Both the position numbers and the translations under genes were made by a program. The notes beneath the pieces are model-generated. The model did no database searches. It saw nothing but the letters and a program-made list of their open reading frames with translations, and was not told the DNA's origin. Positions 28,915-38,349 of a DNA stretch of 64,000 bases are shown piece by piece. The DNA is taken from the NCBI RefSeq assembly GCF_030285365.1, contig NZ_JASVDS010000002.1:558001-622000 (forward strand), in the 5' to 3' direction. The DNA is from Roseateles subflavus. Lineage in GTDB: Bacteria > Pseudomonadota > Gammaproteobacteria > Burkholderiales > Burkholderiaceae_C. The stretch's first letter is position 1. Each line of letters begins with the position of its first letter.

Positions 28915-29277
28915 ATGGGCAAGCTCACCACCCACGTGCTGGACACCATGCATGGCCGGCCGGCCGCCGCCATGGCGGTGCGGCTGTACCGGCTCGGGGA
29001 CGGGCCGGGCCTCGAGGCACAGCTGATCAAGTCGCTGCAGCTCAACGCCGACGGCCGCGCCGACGCGCCCCTGCTGGAGGGCGAGGCCCTGCAGGCCGGG
29101 CGCTACCGGCTGGTGTTCGGCGTCGCGGCCTACTTCCGGGCGCGGGGCGAGGTGCTGCCCGAGCCCGCCTTCCTGGACGAGGTGCCGCTGGATTTCGGCA
29201 TCGCCGACCCCGGCGCCCACTACCACGTGCCGCTGCTGGCGAGCCCGTGGAGCTATTCCACCTACCGCGGCAGCTGA
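28915..29277 (+). CDS. uraH: 5-hydroxyisourate hydrolase
   Basis: Transthyretin-like enzyme that hydrolyses 5-hydroxyisourate to OHCU, the product then used by UraD. 120 residues, normal length. The N-terminal signature [17 protein letters not shown] contains the catalytic His, and the chain ends with the diagnostic C-terminal tetrapeptide YRGS. Start ATG 28915 follows AGGAAC...GAGG. First gene of the plus-strand purine unit, 3 bp before xdhC. Confidence 0.96.
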   Translation: MGKLTTHVLDTMHGRPAAAMAVRLYRLGDGPGLEAQLIKSLQLNADGRADAPLLEGEALQAGRYRLVFGVAAYFRARGEVLPEPAFLDEVPLDFGIADPGAHYHVPLLASPWSYSTYRGS

Positions 29278-29280
29278 GCG

Positions 29281-30093
29281 ATGACGCCCTGGCAGGAGCT
29301 CGCCCGATGGCTGACGCGCGCGCCCGCCGTGCTCGTGCGTGTGGCGAAGGTGGAGGGCAGCGGGCCGCGGGAGGTCGGCGCCTGGATGGCGGTCAGCGCC
29401 TCGGGGCTGATCGGCACCATCGGCGGCGGGCAGCTGGAGCACGAGGCCATGGCCGAGGCGCGCGCGGGGCTCGCCAGCGGCCGCGTGCTGCAGGCGCAGC
29501 GCCGTGTTGCGCTGGGCCCCAGCCTGGGGCAGTGCTGCGGCGGCGTCGTGCACCTGAGCTTCGACTGGCTGGACGCGGCGCACATCGGCTCGCTGCGGGA
29601 GCGGCTCAGCACGGAGGGTCAATGGGCGCCGGTGGCGCTCTTCGGCGGCGGCCACGTGGGCCGCGCGCTGATGGAGGTGCTGACGCGCCTGCCGATGCGC
29701 CTCCACTGGGTCGACAGCCGCGAGGAGATCTTCCCCGCCGGCCTCCCGGAGCGGGTGCACACCGAACACTCGGAGCCCGTGCAGGGCGCGGTGCCAGGTC
29801 TTGCCCCGGGCAGCCGCGTGCTGATCATGAGCTTCTCGCACGCGGAGGACCTGGACATCCTCGCCGCCTGCCTGCGCCGCCGGCGTGAGCATGCGGACCT
29901 GCCCTTCATCGGGCTGATCGGCAGCCGCAGCAAGTGGGCGAAGTTCCAGGCCCGCCTGCGCGAACGGGGCTTCAGCGAGGCGGAGCTGGCCGCCGTCCAC
30001 TGCCCGATCGGGCTGCCGGGCATTGCGGGCAAGCAGCCCGAGGTGATCGCGATCGCCGTGGCGGCGCAGCTGCTGAGCCTGCCGCCGGCCTGA
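29281..30093 (+). CDS. xdhC: Xanthine dehydrogenase accessory protein XdhC
   Basis: Chaperone that binds molybdenum cofactor, promotes its sulfuration and inserts it into xanthine dehydrogenase. 270 residues. The N-terminal domain has VEGSGPREVGAWM and LIGTIGGGQLEHEAM, and the Cys motif GQCCGG lies at about residue 83. The C-terminal Rossmann-like domain has LFGGGHVGRAL and GLIGSRSKWAKF. It follows uraH by 3 bp but is about 6 kb from its target genes xdhAB. Confidence 0.95.
   Translation: MTPWQELARWLTRAPAVLVRVAKVEGSGPREVGAWMAVSASGLIGTIGGGQLEHEAMAEARAGLASGRVLQAQRRVALGPSLGQCCGGVVHLSFDWLDAAHIGSLRERLSTEGQWAPVALFGGGHVGRALMEVLTRLPMRLHWVDSREEIFPAGLPERVHTEHSEPVQGAVPGLAPGSRVLIMSFSHAEDLDILAACLRRRREHADLPFIGLIGSRSKWAKFQARLRERGFSEAELAAVHCPIGLPGIAGKQPEVIAIAVAAQLLSLPPA
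29795..29804 (+). repeat. CAGGTCTTGC motif, copy 6
   Basis: Exact copy within xdhC, read as Pro-Gly-Leu-Ala with the rare CTT leucine codon. Confidence 0.4.
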
Positions 30094-30117
30094 GCGCCGC
30101 GGCGGGCGCCGTGCGCC

Positions 30118-30639
30118 TCAGTGCTTGTGCTCTTCGGCGGCGGGGGCCGAGGCGGAGGTGGCGCCATGCTTGTGGCCCATCCCGCCCTGCATCATGCCCA
30201 TGCCGCGGGCGCTGGCCTTCACTTCCACCGTCTCGCGCTTCTTGTCGGCCCCTTCGAAGACGAGGCTCAGCGGCACGCTGTCGCCGTCCTTGATGGGCGA
30301 CTTCAGCTCCATGAGCATCACGTGGAAGCTGCCGGGCCGGAGCTCCACCGGCTGGCCCGCGGCCAGGTCCAGGGCCTCGACGGCACGCATCTTCATCACG
30401 CCGCCGTCCATCTTCATCTCGTGGACCTCGGCGATGCCGGCCACGGGGCTGCTCACCGCGACGAGGCGGACGGCCTTGGCGCTGCTGAGCTGCATGAAGG
30501 CGCCCGTGCTCTTCTGCTGGGCCACGGTGGCGCGCACCCAGGCGTCCTTCACGCTGACCTGGGCGTGGGCGGCGAGACAGGCGGTGCCGAGCGCCAGGCT
30601 CAGCAGGAGGCCGCGGGTGCGGGGCAGGGACGTGCTCAT
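30118..30639 (-). CDS. PCu(A)C-type copper chaperone
   Basis: A 173-residue periplasmic copper chaperone of the PCu(A)C/DUF461 family, which delivers Cu(I) to cytochrome oxidase. The signal peptide is LLLSLALGTACLAAHAQ. The core has VKDAWVRATVAQQKSTGAFMQL and the copper site H(M)X10MX21HXM: EVHEMKMDGGVMKMR followed by FHVMLMELK. The tail adds Met and His residues (MGMMQGGMGHKH ... EEHKH), likely extra copper ligands. Start ATG 30639. Convergent with xdhC and divergent from puuD. It is a second copper-related locus in the window. Confidence 0.93.
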   Translation of the reverse strand: MSTSLPRTRGLLLSLALGTACLAAHAQVSVKDAWVRATVAQQKSTGAFMQLSSAKAVRLVAVSSPVAGIAEVHEMKMDGGVMKMRAVEALDLAAGQPVELRPGSFHVMLMELKSPIKDGDSVPLSLVFEGADKKRETVEVKASARGMGMMQGGMGHKHGATSASAPAAEEHKH

Positions 30640-30741
30640 GGGGTACTCCGGTCGAGGGTGCAATGGCCCGCAGTATGCCCAAGCGGCGCCGGCCGGGCTT
30701 GCGCCAGGTCCATCCTTCGCACCGCGGCGTCCCGGGCTGGA

Positions 30742-30755
30742 AACTGTATACACTT
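30742..30755. promoter_or_regulatory. GntR-type operator before puuD
   Basis: AACTGTATACACTT matches the gntR-uraH palindrome at 13 of 14 positions. It lies 121 bp before the puuD start and 102 bp from the divergent PCu(A)C start. Confidence 0.65.
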
Positions 30756-30876
30756 TCGCTTCGGTCGCCGCGGCCGCCTGCCACCCGGGGTCTCGTCGCC
30801 CCGGCCCGCAGCGCAATCGCGACCTTCTTCGGTTCACAGGGCCCGCTGTGGTGGGCCGGCTCGGAGCTGACACCGC

Positions 30877-32070
30877 ATGGAAAGCTATCTGCTGGACTGG
30901 GCCAATCTGCTGCTGCGCTGGCTGCACATCGTCACGGCCATCGCCTGGATCGGGGCGTCCTTCTATTTCGTCTGGCTGGACAACCACCTGCTCAAGCCCG
31001 AGGCCCCCGAGCTCAAGGCCCGCGGCGTGGACGGCGAGTTGTGGGCCGTGCACGGCGGCGGCTTCTACAACCCGCAGAAGTACCTGGTGGCCCCGCCGAA
31101 CCTGCCGCAGCACCTGCATTGGTTCTACTGGGAGAGTTACTGGACGTGGATGAGCGGCTTCGCGCTCTTCACGGTGCTCTACCTCTTCAATGCGGACACC
31201 TTCCTCATCGACCGCCGCGTGCACGACTGGTCCGCCCCGGCCGCCATTGCGGGAGCGCTGGGCTTTCTCGCCGCCGGCTGGCTGGTGTACGACCAGATCT
31301 GCCGCCGCTTCGGCCACCGCAAGGACGGCAGCATCGGCAACGACGGCCTCGTGCTGGGGCTGATCGCCGTCTTCGTGGCCTTCGCTGCCTGGGCGGCCTG
31401 CCAGCTCTTCGCGGGCCGCGCGGCCTTCCTGATCGTGGGCGCGATGATCGCCACGATCATGAGTGCCAACGTCTTCTTCTGGATCATCCCCGGCCAGAAG
31501 CAGGTGATCGCCGACATGCGCGCCGGCCGCCCGGTCAGCCCGATCCACGGCCAGCGCGGCAAGCAGCGCAGCGTGCACAACACCTTCCTGACCGCGCCGG
31601 TCCTCGTGAGCATGCTGTCCAACCACTACGGCATGCTCTACGGCCACGCCTGGAACTGGGTCGTGCTGATCCTGCTGATGCTGGGCGGCGCGCTCACGCG
31701 GACGTGGTTCGTGAAACGCCACAAGGGTGTCAACGCCTGGCCGCTGCTGGTGGGGGTCGCGGCGATGCTGGCGGCGCTGCTGTGGCTGGTGAAGCCGGTC
31801 GCGCCCGCGGCTGCGGCGGCCGGCGCGCCGGCCCCCACGCTGGCGCAGGTGCAGGCCGTCGTCGGCCAGCGCTGCGTGATGTGCCACAACGCGCAGCTCG
31901 CGCAGAAGGGCGTGCGGCTGGACAGCGGCGAGGCGATCCAGGCCCATGCGGCGCAGATCCGCCAGCAGGTGGTGGTGCAGCGCACGATGCCGCAGAACAA
32001 CGCCACCGGCATCACCGAGGAGGAGCGTGAGCTCATCGGCCGCTGGGTGGCCGCTGGCGCCAAGCCCTGA
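30877..32070 (+). CDS. puuD: Urate hydroxylase PuuD (membrane, cytochrome c-linked)
   Basis: Membrane urate oxidase that converts urate to 5-hydroxyisourate and passes electrons to the respiratory chain rather than making peroxide. 397 residues. The N-terminal part has about eight transmembrane helices beginning LLRWLHIVTAIAWIGASFYFVWLD, with family phrases such as GELWAVHGGGFYNPQKY and WFYWESYWTWMSG. The C-terminal cytochrome c domain has the heme motif CVMCH at residues 333-337. It sits behind the second GntR operator and 41 bp before the glycerate kinase gene. Confidence 0.95.
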   Translation: MESYLLDWANLLLRWLHIVTAIAWIGASFYFVWLDNHLLKPEAPELKARGVDGELWAVHGGGFYNPQKYLVAPPNLPQHLHWFYWESYWTWMSGFALFTVLYLFNADTFLIDRRVHDWSAPAAIAGALGFLAAGWLVYDQICRRFGHRKDGSIGNDGLVLGLIAVFVAFAAWAACQLFAGRAAFLIVGAMIATIMSANVFFWIIPGQKQVIADMRAGRPVSPIHGQRGKQRSVHNTFLTAPVLVSMLSNHYGMLYGHAWNWVVLILLMLGGALTRTWFVKRHKGVNAWPLLVGVAAMLAALLWLVKPVAPAAAAAGAPAPTLAQVQAVVGQRCVMCHNAQLAQKGVRLDSGEAIQAHAAQIRQQVVVQRTMPQNNATGITEEERELIGRWVAAGAKP

Positions 32071-32111
32071 CGCGATCAGGGCGGGAGGCCGGGCCGGCCT
32101 ACACTGACCCG

Positions 32112-33434
<1,323 letters not shown>

Positions 33435-33453
33435 GCGCCCGGCCAGCCGGTGC

Positions 33454-34041
33454 TTAGCGCCGCTGCCGCAGGTCCAGCCCGCGCCGGCTGGCCATCTCCT
33501 CGCCCATGGCCTGCTGCCGGGCGGCGTTCAGGCCCTGGCGGGCGCAGGGGAAGACCAGCTGGTTTTCCAGGCGCAGGTGCTCCTGGTGGAGGTCCACGAA
33601 GGCGTCGGCCGCACGGCTCAGCACGCCCCTCTGGCCTTCGGGTATCGGCCCCTCGGGGGTGCTGTCGAGCTGGGCCAGCAGCGTGCGCAGCACCTGCCAT
33701 TGCGCGTGGATGCGCAGGTGCTCGTCGCGCAGCCGCGCGCAGGCCTCCTGCAGGCGTTCGTCGGCGGACTGCTCGAGCACCGGGAAGACGTGCAGCTCCT
33801 CGTCCTCGTGATGCAGGGGGGCGGCGATGTCGAAATAGCGGCGGATGTCCCGGGCGGCGTCCCGGGCGCTGCCGTCGACGCCCTGGAGCTTCAGGTGCAG
33901 GCACAGGCGCATGAGCAGCTGCAGGCTGCGCTCGACGCGCTCATGGCAGGCGCCGAGCAGCTCGAAGGGCTCGTCGTAGCTGCTGCCGAGGCGCTGCTCC
34001 GGCGACTGGCTCTGCGGAGCCTGGAATTTGATCTGGGCCAT
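33454..34041 (-). CDS. Hemerythrin HHE-domain protein
   Basis: A 195-residue four-helix hemerythrin-like protein. Likely di-iron ligands: His in GACHERVERSL, the HHEDEELHVFP motif, His in RDEHLRIHAQW, and HQEHLRLENQL. Such proteins bind O2 or NO, or protect against them. It is divergent from a Crp/Fnr regulator with an FNR/DNR-like box in the 77-bp gap, suggesting redox or NO control. Start ATG 34041 is chosen over 34050. Confidence 0.85.
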   Translation of the reverse strand: MAQIKFQAPQSQSPEQRLGSSYDEPFELLGACHERVERSLQLLMRLCLHLKLQGVDGSARDAARDIRRYFDIAAPLHHEDEELHVFPVLEQSADERLQEACARLRDEHLRIHAQWQVLRTLLAQLDSTPEGPIPEGQRGVLSRAADAFVDLHQEHLRLENQLVFPCARQGLNAARQQAMGEEMASRRGLDLRQRR

Positions 34042-34088
34042 GCGGCCCATTGTGGCCGTGGTGGGGGGACCCCGGCTGCCATGTCCCT

Positions 34089-34102
34089 TTGATTCAGCGC
34101 AA
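34089..34102. promoter_or_regulatory. FNR/DNR-like box between hemerythrin and Crp/Fnr genes
   Basis: TTGATTCAGCGCAA has a perfect left half-site TTGAT and a partial right half CGCAA against consensus ATCAA. It lies 17 bp from the Crp/Fnr gene start and 48 bp from the hemerythrin start. Confidence 0.45.
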
Positions 34103-34118
34103 GGACGCCGGGCGGGGC

Positions 34119-34913
34119 ATGCGGGACAGTCCGGGCATCATCCTGGCACTTGACCCACACGTGGACACCCTCGACAGCCGCAGCCTGCAATCCGCCCACG
34201 CCACCGTGCGTCCGGCCGGCTTTGATGCCGGCGCCGTGCTGTGCCTGCCCTCCGACTGGGCGGCGCTGCTGGGGGCTCCGGCCCTGAGCACCACCGAGCT
34301 GCAGGCGCTGCAGGGGATGGCGACCCAGCACTGGGTGCCGGCGGGCAGCTTCGTCTTCACGCGCCAGCAGCCGGCCACGCAGCTGTATGCGGTGCTGGAC
34401 GGCTCCGTGGGGCTGGGCCTGGCCCGAGCCGACGAGCCCTTCAATCTGGAGCGCACCGTGCGCGGCCCGCAGTGGCTGGATCTGGCCAGCGCCTGGCTGG
34501 GCGCCGAGCATGCGCAGGACGCGCGGGTCGTCAACGATGCCCGCGTGGTGAGCCTGCCGCTGCAGCCCCTGCGCACGCTCCTGATGCGCCAGCCGGCGCT
34601 GCAGGAGCGCCTGCTCGTCGCCCTGGCGGGCACGGTGCACAGCCTCACCAGCGTCACCCACGACCTCATGCACAAGGACGCCGAACGGCGTCTGGCCGCG
34701 TGGCTGCTGCAGTCCTGCGAGCCCGTGAGCGAGCGCGAGGGCCGCGTGGCGCTGAAGGAGCGCAAGCGGGACATCGCGGCCCAGCTGGCCATCACCCCGG
34801 AGACGCTGTCGCGCATGATGCGCCAGCTCAACCGCAAGGGGCTGATCGAGGTGCAGGGCTACCAGGTCCGCGTGCTCGACCTGCCCGCGCTGCGCGAGCT
34901 GGCCGGCGACTGA
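34119..34913 (+). CDS. Crp/Fnr-family transcriptional regulator
   Basis: A 264-residue regulator with an N-terminal cyclic-nucleotide-binding-like beta roll (about residues 50-155; VPAGSFVFTRQQPATQLYAVLDGSV) and a C-terminal winged helix-turn-helix (about 190-255; KRDIAAQLAITPETLSRMMRQLNRKGLIE). There is only one cysteine in the N-terminal region, so it cannot hold a 4Fe-4S cluster as FNR does; it is closer to DNR/NnrR or other Crp-type sensors. Start ATG 34119 is preferred; the upstream extension is not family-like. Divergent from the hemerythrin gene. Confidence 0.85.
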   Translation: MRDSPGIILALDPHVDTLDSRSLQSAHATVRPAGFDAGAVLCLPSDWAALLGAPALSTTELQALQGMATQHWVPAGSFVFTRQQPATQLYAVLDGSVGLGLARADEPFNLERTVRGPQWLDLASAWLGAEHAQDARVVNDARVVSLPLQPLRTLLMRQPALQERLLVALAGTVHSLTSVTHDLMHKDAERRLAAWLLQSCEPVSEREGRVALKERKRDIAAQLAITPETLSRMMRQLNRKGLIEVQGYQVRVLDLPALRELAGD

Positions 34914-35109
34914 GCGTCGCTGCACGACGGGCGCACGCTGCTGCGCCGCAGCATCGCCCAAGCCCCTGCATCCGGGCGCGGCAAGCGTGACTTATCACTG
35001 CGTCTGCGCTGAAAACGGGGGTGCCAAGGCCTCACGCGCCGTGGGGTTGCTCATCTAGACTGGGTCGACAGTCAGTCCGAGACCTCACTTGTCCAGGAAG
35101 GAGCGCACC

Positions 35110-35940
35110 GTGCTTGCAGCTGCAGAAAAGTTCTTCTCGAACCACAACGCCCTGCCCACCATGCCAGAGGTTGCCAGCCGCCTGCTGCGCAGCTTCGACG
35201 ACGACCGCATCAGCCTCGGGGCGATCGCGGAGCTGGTGTCCAAGGACGCCTCGCTGGCCGCCAAGGTGCTGCGCCTCGCCAACTCGGCGCGCTACAGCCC
35301 CTCGCACAACATCTCCACGCTGCAGGATGCCGCCGCGGCCCTGGGCATGGACAGCCTGCGCAATCTCTCGCTGGCGGCCTGCATGTGCGGGGCCTTTCCC
35401 TCGGTCCCGGGTCTGGACCGGACGCTGTTCTGGCGCCACAGCCTGGCCACGGCCGGCTATGCCCGCATCCTCTCGCGCATGCTGCAGCTGGACGCCGACA
35501 CCACCTACCTCGCCGGCCTGATGATGCGCACCGGGCAGCTGATGATGGCGCTGTCCGACCCCGGGCAGGTGGCCGACGTCGAGAAGCACGCCGCCGAGCC
35601 GGGCAGCCGCTTCTCGCTCGAGATGCATCGCTTTGCCTGCACGCATGCCGATGTCACGGCCTCGCTCGCGCAGCACTGGCACTTCCCGAGCACCATGGTC
35701 GAGGCCTTCAAGGACGCCAACGCGCCCATGGAGATCCGGCCCTTCTCGCTGATGGCGGCGGTGCTGCACATGGCCGAGGTGCTGGCCGACGCGCAGCAGG
35801 CTCACGAGGATCCGGTCAAGGCCCTCAATGAGGCGGTGCCCGAGCTCGTGGCCCATGTGCACCTGGACCTCGACTACCTGCGCGCCAAGCTGGACGCCGC
35901 CGGCGATCTCAGCTCCGACGCGGACCTGCTGCTGCACTGA
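35110..35940 (+). CDS. HDOD-domain signalling protein
   Basis: A 276-residue protein built almost wholly of one HDOD domain, an HD-related fold that generally lacks phosphodiesterase activity and serves in signalling scaffolds. Typical phrases: LPTMPEVASRLLRSFDDDRISLG, IAELVSKDASLAAKVLRLANSARY, and TLQDAAAALGMDSLRNLSLAACM. I start at GTG 35110 because AGGAAGGAG ends 6 nt before it; a TTG at 35089 is also in frame but lies before that ribosome site. Target unknown. Convergent with xdhB. Confidence 0.85.
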   Translation: MLAAAEKFFSNHNALPTMPEVASRLLRSFDDDRISLGAIAELVSKDASLAAKVLRLANSARYSPSHNISTLQDAAAALGMDSLRNLSLAACMCGAFPSVPGLDRTLFWRHSLATAGYARILSRMLQLDADTTYLAGLMMRTGQLMMALSDPGQVADVEKHAAEPGSRFSLEMHRFACTHADVTASLAQHWHFPSTMVEAFKDANAPMEIRPFSLMAAVLHMAEVLADAQQAHEDPVKALNEAVPELVAHVHLDLDYLRAKLDAAGDLSSDADLLLH

Positions 35941-35963
35941 GCCCGGCGCGACCGCGCCTCCCG

Positions 35964-35992
35964 CGCCCCGGTGGCCCCCAGGCGCCGGGGCG
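35964..35992. terminator. Hairpin between convergent HDOD and xdhB genes
   Basis: Perfect 8-bp stem CGCCCCGG/CCGGGGCG with a 13-nt loop, followed by TTGT on the plus strand. The T tract is poor, so bidirectional termination is only plausible. Confidence 0.4.
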
Positions 35993-36000
35993 TTGTCTCG

Positions 36001-38349
36001 TCAGGGGCTGTCGAAGCCGTGCAGCGCCGCCAGCACGCGCTCGGCGGTGGCCGGGGCCCGCAGCGGCGGTGCCTCGGGCCGGACACTGGCGACGGCATCC
36101 TGCAGCGCGAGCAGCACCGCGAAGGGCAGCAGCAGCGGCGGTTCGCCCACGGCCTTGGAGCGGTGGATGCTGTCGGCGGCATTGGGCCGGCCGAACAGGT
36201 GCACGCGAAAGTCCAGCGGCATGTCGTTGGCCGTCGGGATCTTGTAGGTGCTCGGCGCGTGCGTCAGCAGCTTGCCGCTCTGCGGATGCCAGCGCAGCTC
36301 CTCGGTCGTCAGCCAGCCCTGGCCCTGCACGAAGGCGCCCTCGACCTGTCCGATGTCCAGCGCCGGGTTGAGCGACTGGCCGACGTCATGCAGCGCATCG
36401 GCCCGCAGCACGCGGTACTCACCCGTCAACGTGTCCACCAGCACCTCGGCCACGGCCGCCCCGAAGGCGAAGTAGTAGAAGGGGCGGCCCTGCAGCGTCT
36501 GCCGGTTCCAGTGCAGGCCCGGCGTGGCGTAGAAGCCCTCGCTCCAGAGCTGGATGCGGCGCAGGTAGGCCTGCTGCACGAGCTGGCCGAAGGGCAGGGC
36601 GGCCTCGGGGCGTCCTGCCACGCCGATGCGGCCGTCGCTCCACTGCAGCGCGTCGGCCGGCGCGCCGAGCAGCTCGGCGGCCAGCGGTGCAAGGCGATCG
36701 CGGATGCGCCGCGCGGCGTCCTGCGCGGCCTTGCCGTTGAGATCCGCGCCGGTGGAGGCCGCCGTGGCCGAGGTGTTGGCGACCTTGCTGGTGTCGGTCG
36801 CGGAGGCTCGCACCGCCGAAAGCGGCAGCCCCAGCGTCTGCGCCACCACCTGGGCGACCTTGGTGTTGAGGCCCTGGCCCATCTCGGTGCCGCCGTGGTT
36901 CACCAGGACCGAGCCGTCGGTGTAGACGTGCACCAGCGCGCCCGCCTGGTTCAGGTGCACCACGTTGAACGAGATGCCGAACTTCAGCGGCGTGAACGCC
37001 AGACCGCGCTTGAGCACCGGACTCCCCGCGTTGAAGGCGGCGATCTCGGCGCGCCGGCGGGCGTAGTCGCAGTCCTGCAGCAGCTGGGTGGTGAGCGGCT
37101 GCATCAGGTTGTCCTCGACGACCTGGCCGTAGGGCGTGGTGTTGCGGCCGCCCTCGTCGGCGTAGAAGTTGCGCTGCCGCACGACGGCCGGGTCCAGGCC
37201 CAGGCGACGCGCGATGCCGTCGAGGATGACCTCCATCGCCAGCGCGCCCTGCGGCCCGCCGAAGCCGCGGAAGGCGGTGTTGCTCTGCGTGTTCGTGCGC
37301 GCGCAGAAGCCGTGCAGGGCCACGTGCGGCAGCCAGTAGGCGTTGTCGAAGTGGCACAGCGCGCGGGTCATCACCGGCGCGGAGAGGTCCGCCGAATGGC
37401 CGCAGTTGGCGATGAGGTCCACCTCGGCGGCCAGCAGGCGGCCCTCGGCGTCGTAGCCCACATCCCAGCGGTAGTCGAAGCCGTGGCGCCGGCCGGTGAT
37501 GAGGAAGTCGTCGTCACGATCGAGCCGCAGCTTGACCGGGCGCTGCAGCCGGTCCGCAGCCAGCGCGGCCACGCAGGCGAAGAGCGCCGACTGCGACTCC
37601 TTGCCGCCGAAGCCGCCGCCCATGCGCCGGCACTGGACCTGCACGCGGTGGCTCTCCCAGCCCAGGGCGTGCGCCACGAGCTGCTGCATCTCGGACGGGT
37701 GCTGCGTGGAGCAGTGCAGCAGCAGGCCGTGGTCCTCCTGGGGCAGGGCGTAGCTGATCTGGCCCTCGAGGTAGAACTGCTCCTGCCCGCCGACGGACCA
37801 TTCACCCTGCCATCGCAGCGGGGCGGCGGCCAGCGCGGCGGCGGCGTCCCCGCGCTGCAGGTGCATGGGCGGCACGACGTACTGGCCGGCGGCGTGGGCC
37901 TCCCGCGCGGTGAGCACGGCGGGGAGCGCCTCGTGGCGGATCACGCGGGCGGCCTGGGCCGCCGCGCGGCGGGCGAGGTGGCGGTCCGTGGCGATCACGG
38001 CGAAGACGGGCTGGCCCAGGTAGCTCAGCGTGCCCTGGGCCAGGAGGGGATCGTCGTGCAGCAGCGGGCCGCAGTTGTTCTCGCCGGGGATGTCCTCGGC
38101 GGTGAGCACGGCCACGATGCCGGGCAGGGCCAGCAGCGCCTCGCGATCCACGCCCAGCAGGCGGCCATGGGCGACGGGCGACAGCCCCAGCGCCGCGTGC
38201 AGCGTGCCGCGCAGCTCGGGCAGATCGTCCGTGTAGCGGGCCTCGCCGCTCACGTGCAGGGCGGCGGACTCATGCGGGCGGCTCGTGCCCGCGACCGGCG
38301 TGATGGCAGACGCGGGGGGCGGCGTCGTCAGCGTGTCGCGCGTGTTCAT
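36001..38349 (-). CDS. xdhB: Xanthine dehydrogenase, molybdopterin-binding subunit
   Basis: Large catalytic subunit of xanthine dehydrogenase, 782 residues, which oxidises hypoxanthine and xanthine to urate at a molybdenum centre. Family landmarks: GEARYTDDLPELRGTLHAALGLSPVAHG near the N-terminus, RRMGGGFGGKESQSA, FRGFGGPQGALAMEVI with the substrate-binding Arg region, and MGQGLNTKVAQVVA. The active-site Glu lies in the C-terminal KAVGEPPLLLPFAV. It overlaps xdhA by 4 bp (ATGA) for coupled translation. Confidence 0.97.
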   Translation of the reverse strand: MNTRDTLTTPPPASAITPVAGTSRPHESAALHVSGEARYTDDLPELRGTLHAALGLSPVAHGRLLGVDREALLALPGIVAVLTAEDIPGENNCGPLLHDDPLLAQGTLSYLGQPVFAVIATDRHLARRAAAQAARVIRHEALPAVLTAREAHAAGQYVVPPMHLQRGDAAAALAAAPLRWQGEWSVGGQEQFYLEGQISYALPQEDHGLLLHCSTQHPSEMQQLVAHALGWESHRVQVQCRRMGGGFGGKESQSALFACVAALAADRLQRPVKLRLDRDDDFLITGRRHGFDYRWDVGYDAEGRLLAAEVDLIANCGHSADLSAPVMTRALCHFDNAYWLPHVALHGFCARTNTQSNTAFRGFGGPQGALAMEVILDGIARRLGLDPAVVRQRNFYADEGGRNTTPYGQVVEDNLMQPLTTQLLQDCDYARRRAEIAAFNAGSPVLKRGLAFTPLKFGISFNVVHLNQAGALVHVYTDGSVLVNHGGTEMGQGLNTKVAQVVAQTLGLPLSAVRASATDTSKVANTSATAASTGADLNGKAAQDAARRIRDRLAPLAAELLGAPADALQWSDGRIGVAGRPEAALPFGQLVQQAYLRRIQLWSEGFYATPGLHWNRQTLQGRPFYYFAFGAAVAEVLVDTLTGEYRVLRADALHDVGQSLNPALDIGQVEGAFVQGQGWLTTEELRWHPQSGKLLTHAPSTYKIPTANDMPLDFRVHLFGRPNAADSIHRSKAVGEPPLLLPFAVLLALQDAVASVRPEAPPLRAPATAERVLAALHGFDSP

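Noticed and set aside
25398-29888. A 1496-codon plus-strand open frame antisense to the purine operon
   Set aside because: It runs opposite to clear genes (M20, UraD-AllC, PuuE, GntR) and its composition (Gln, Val, Ala, His repeats) is the usual GC-rich antisense shadow.
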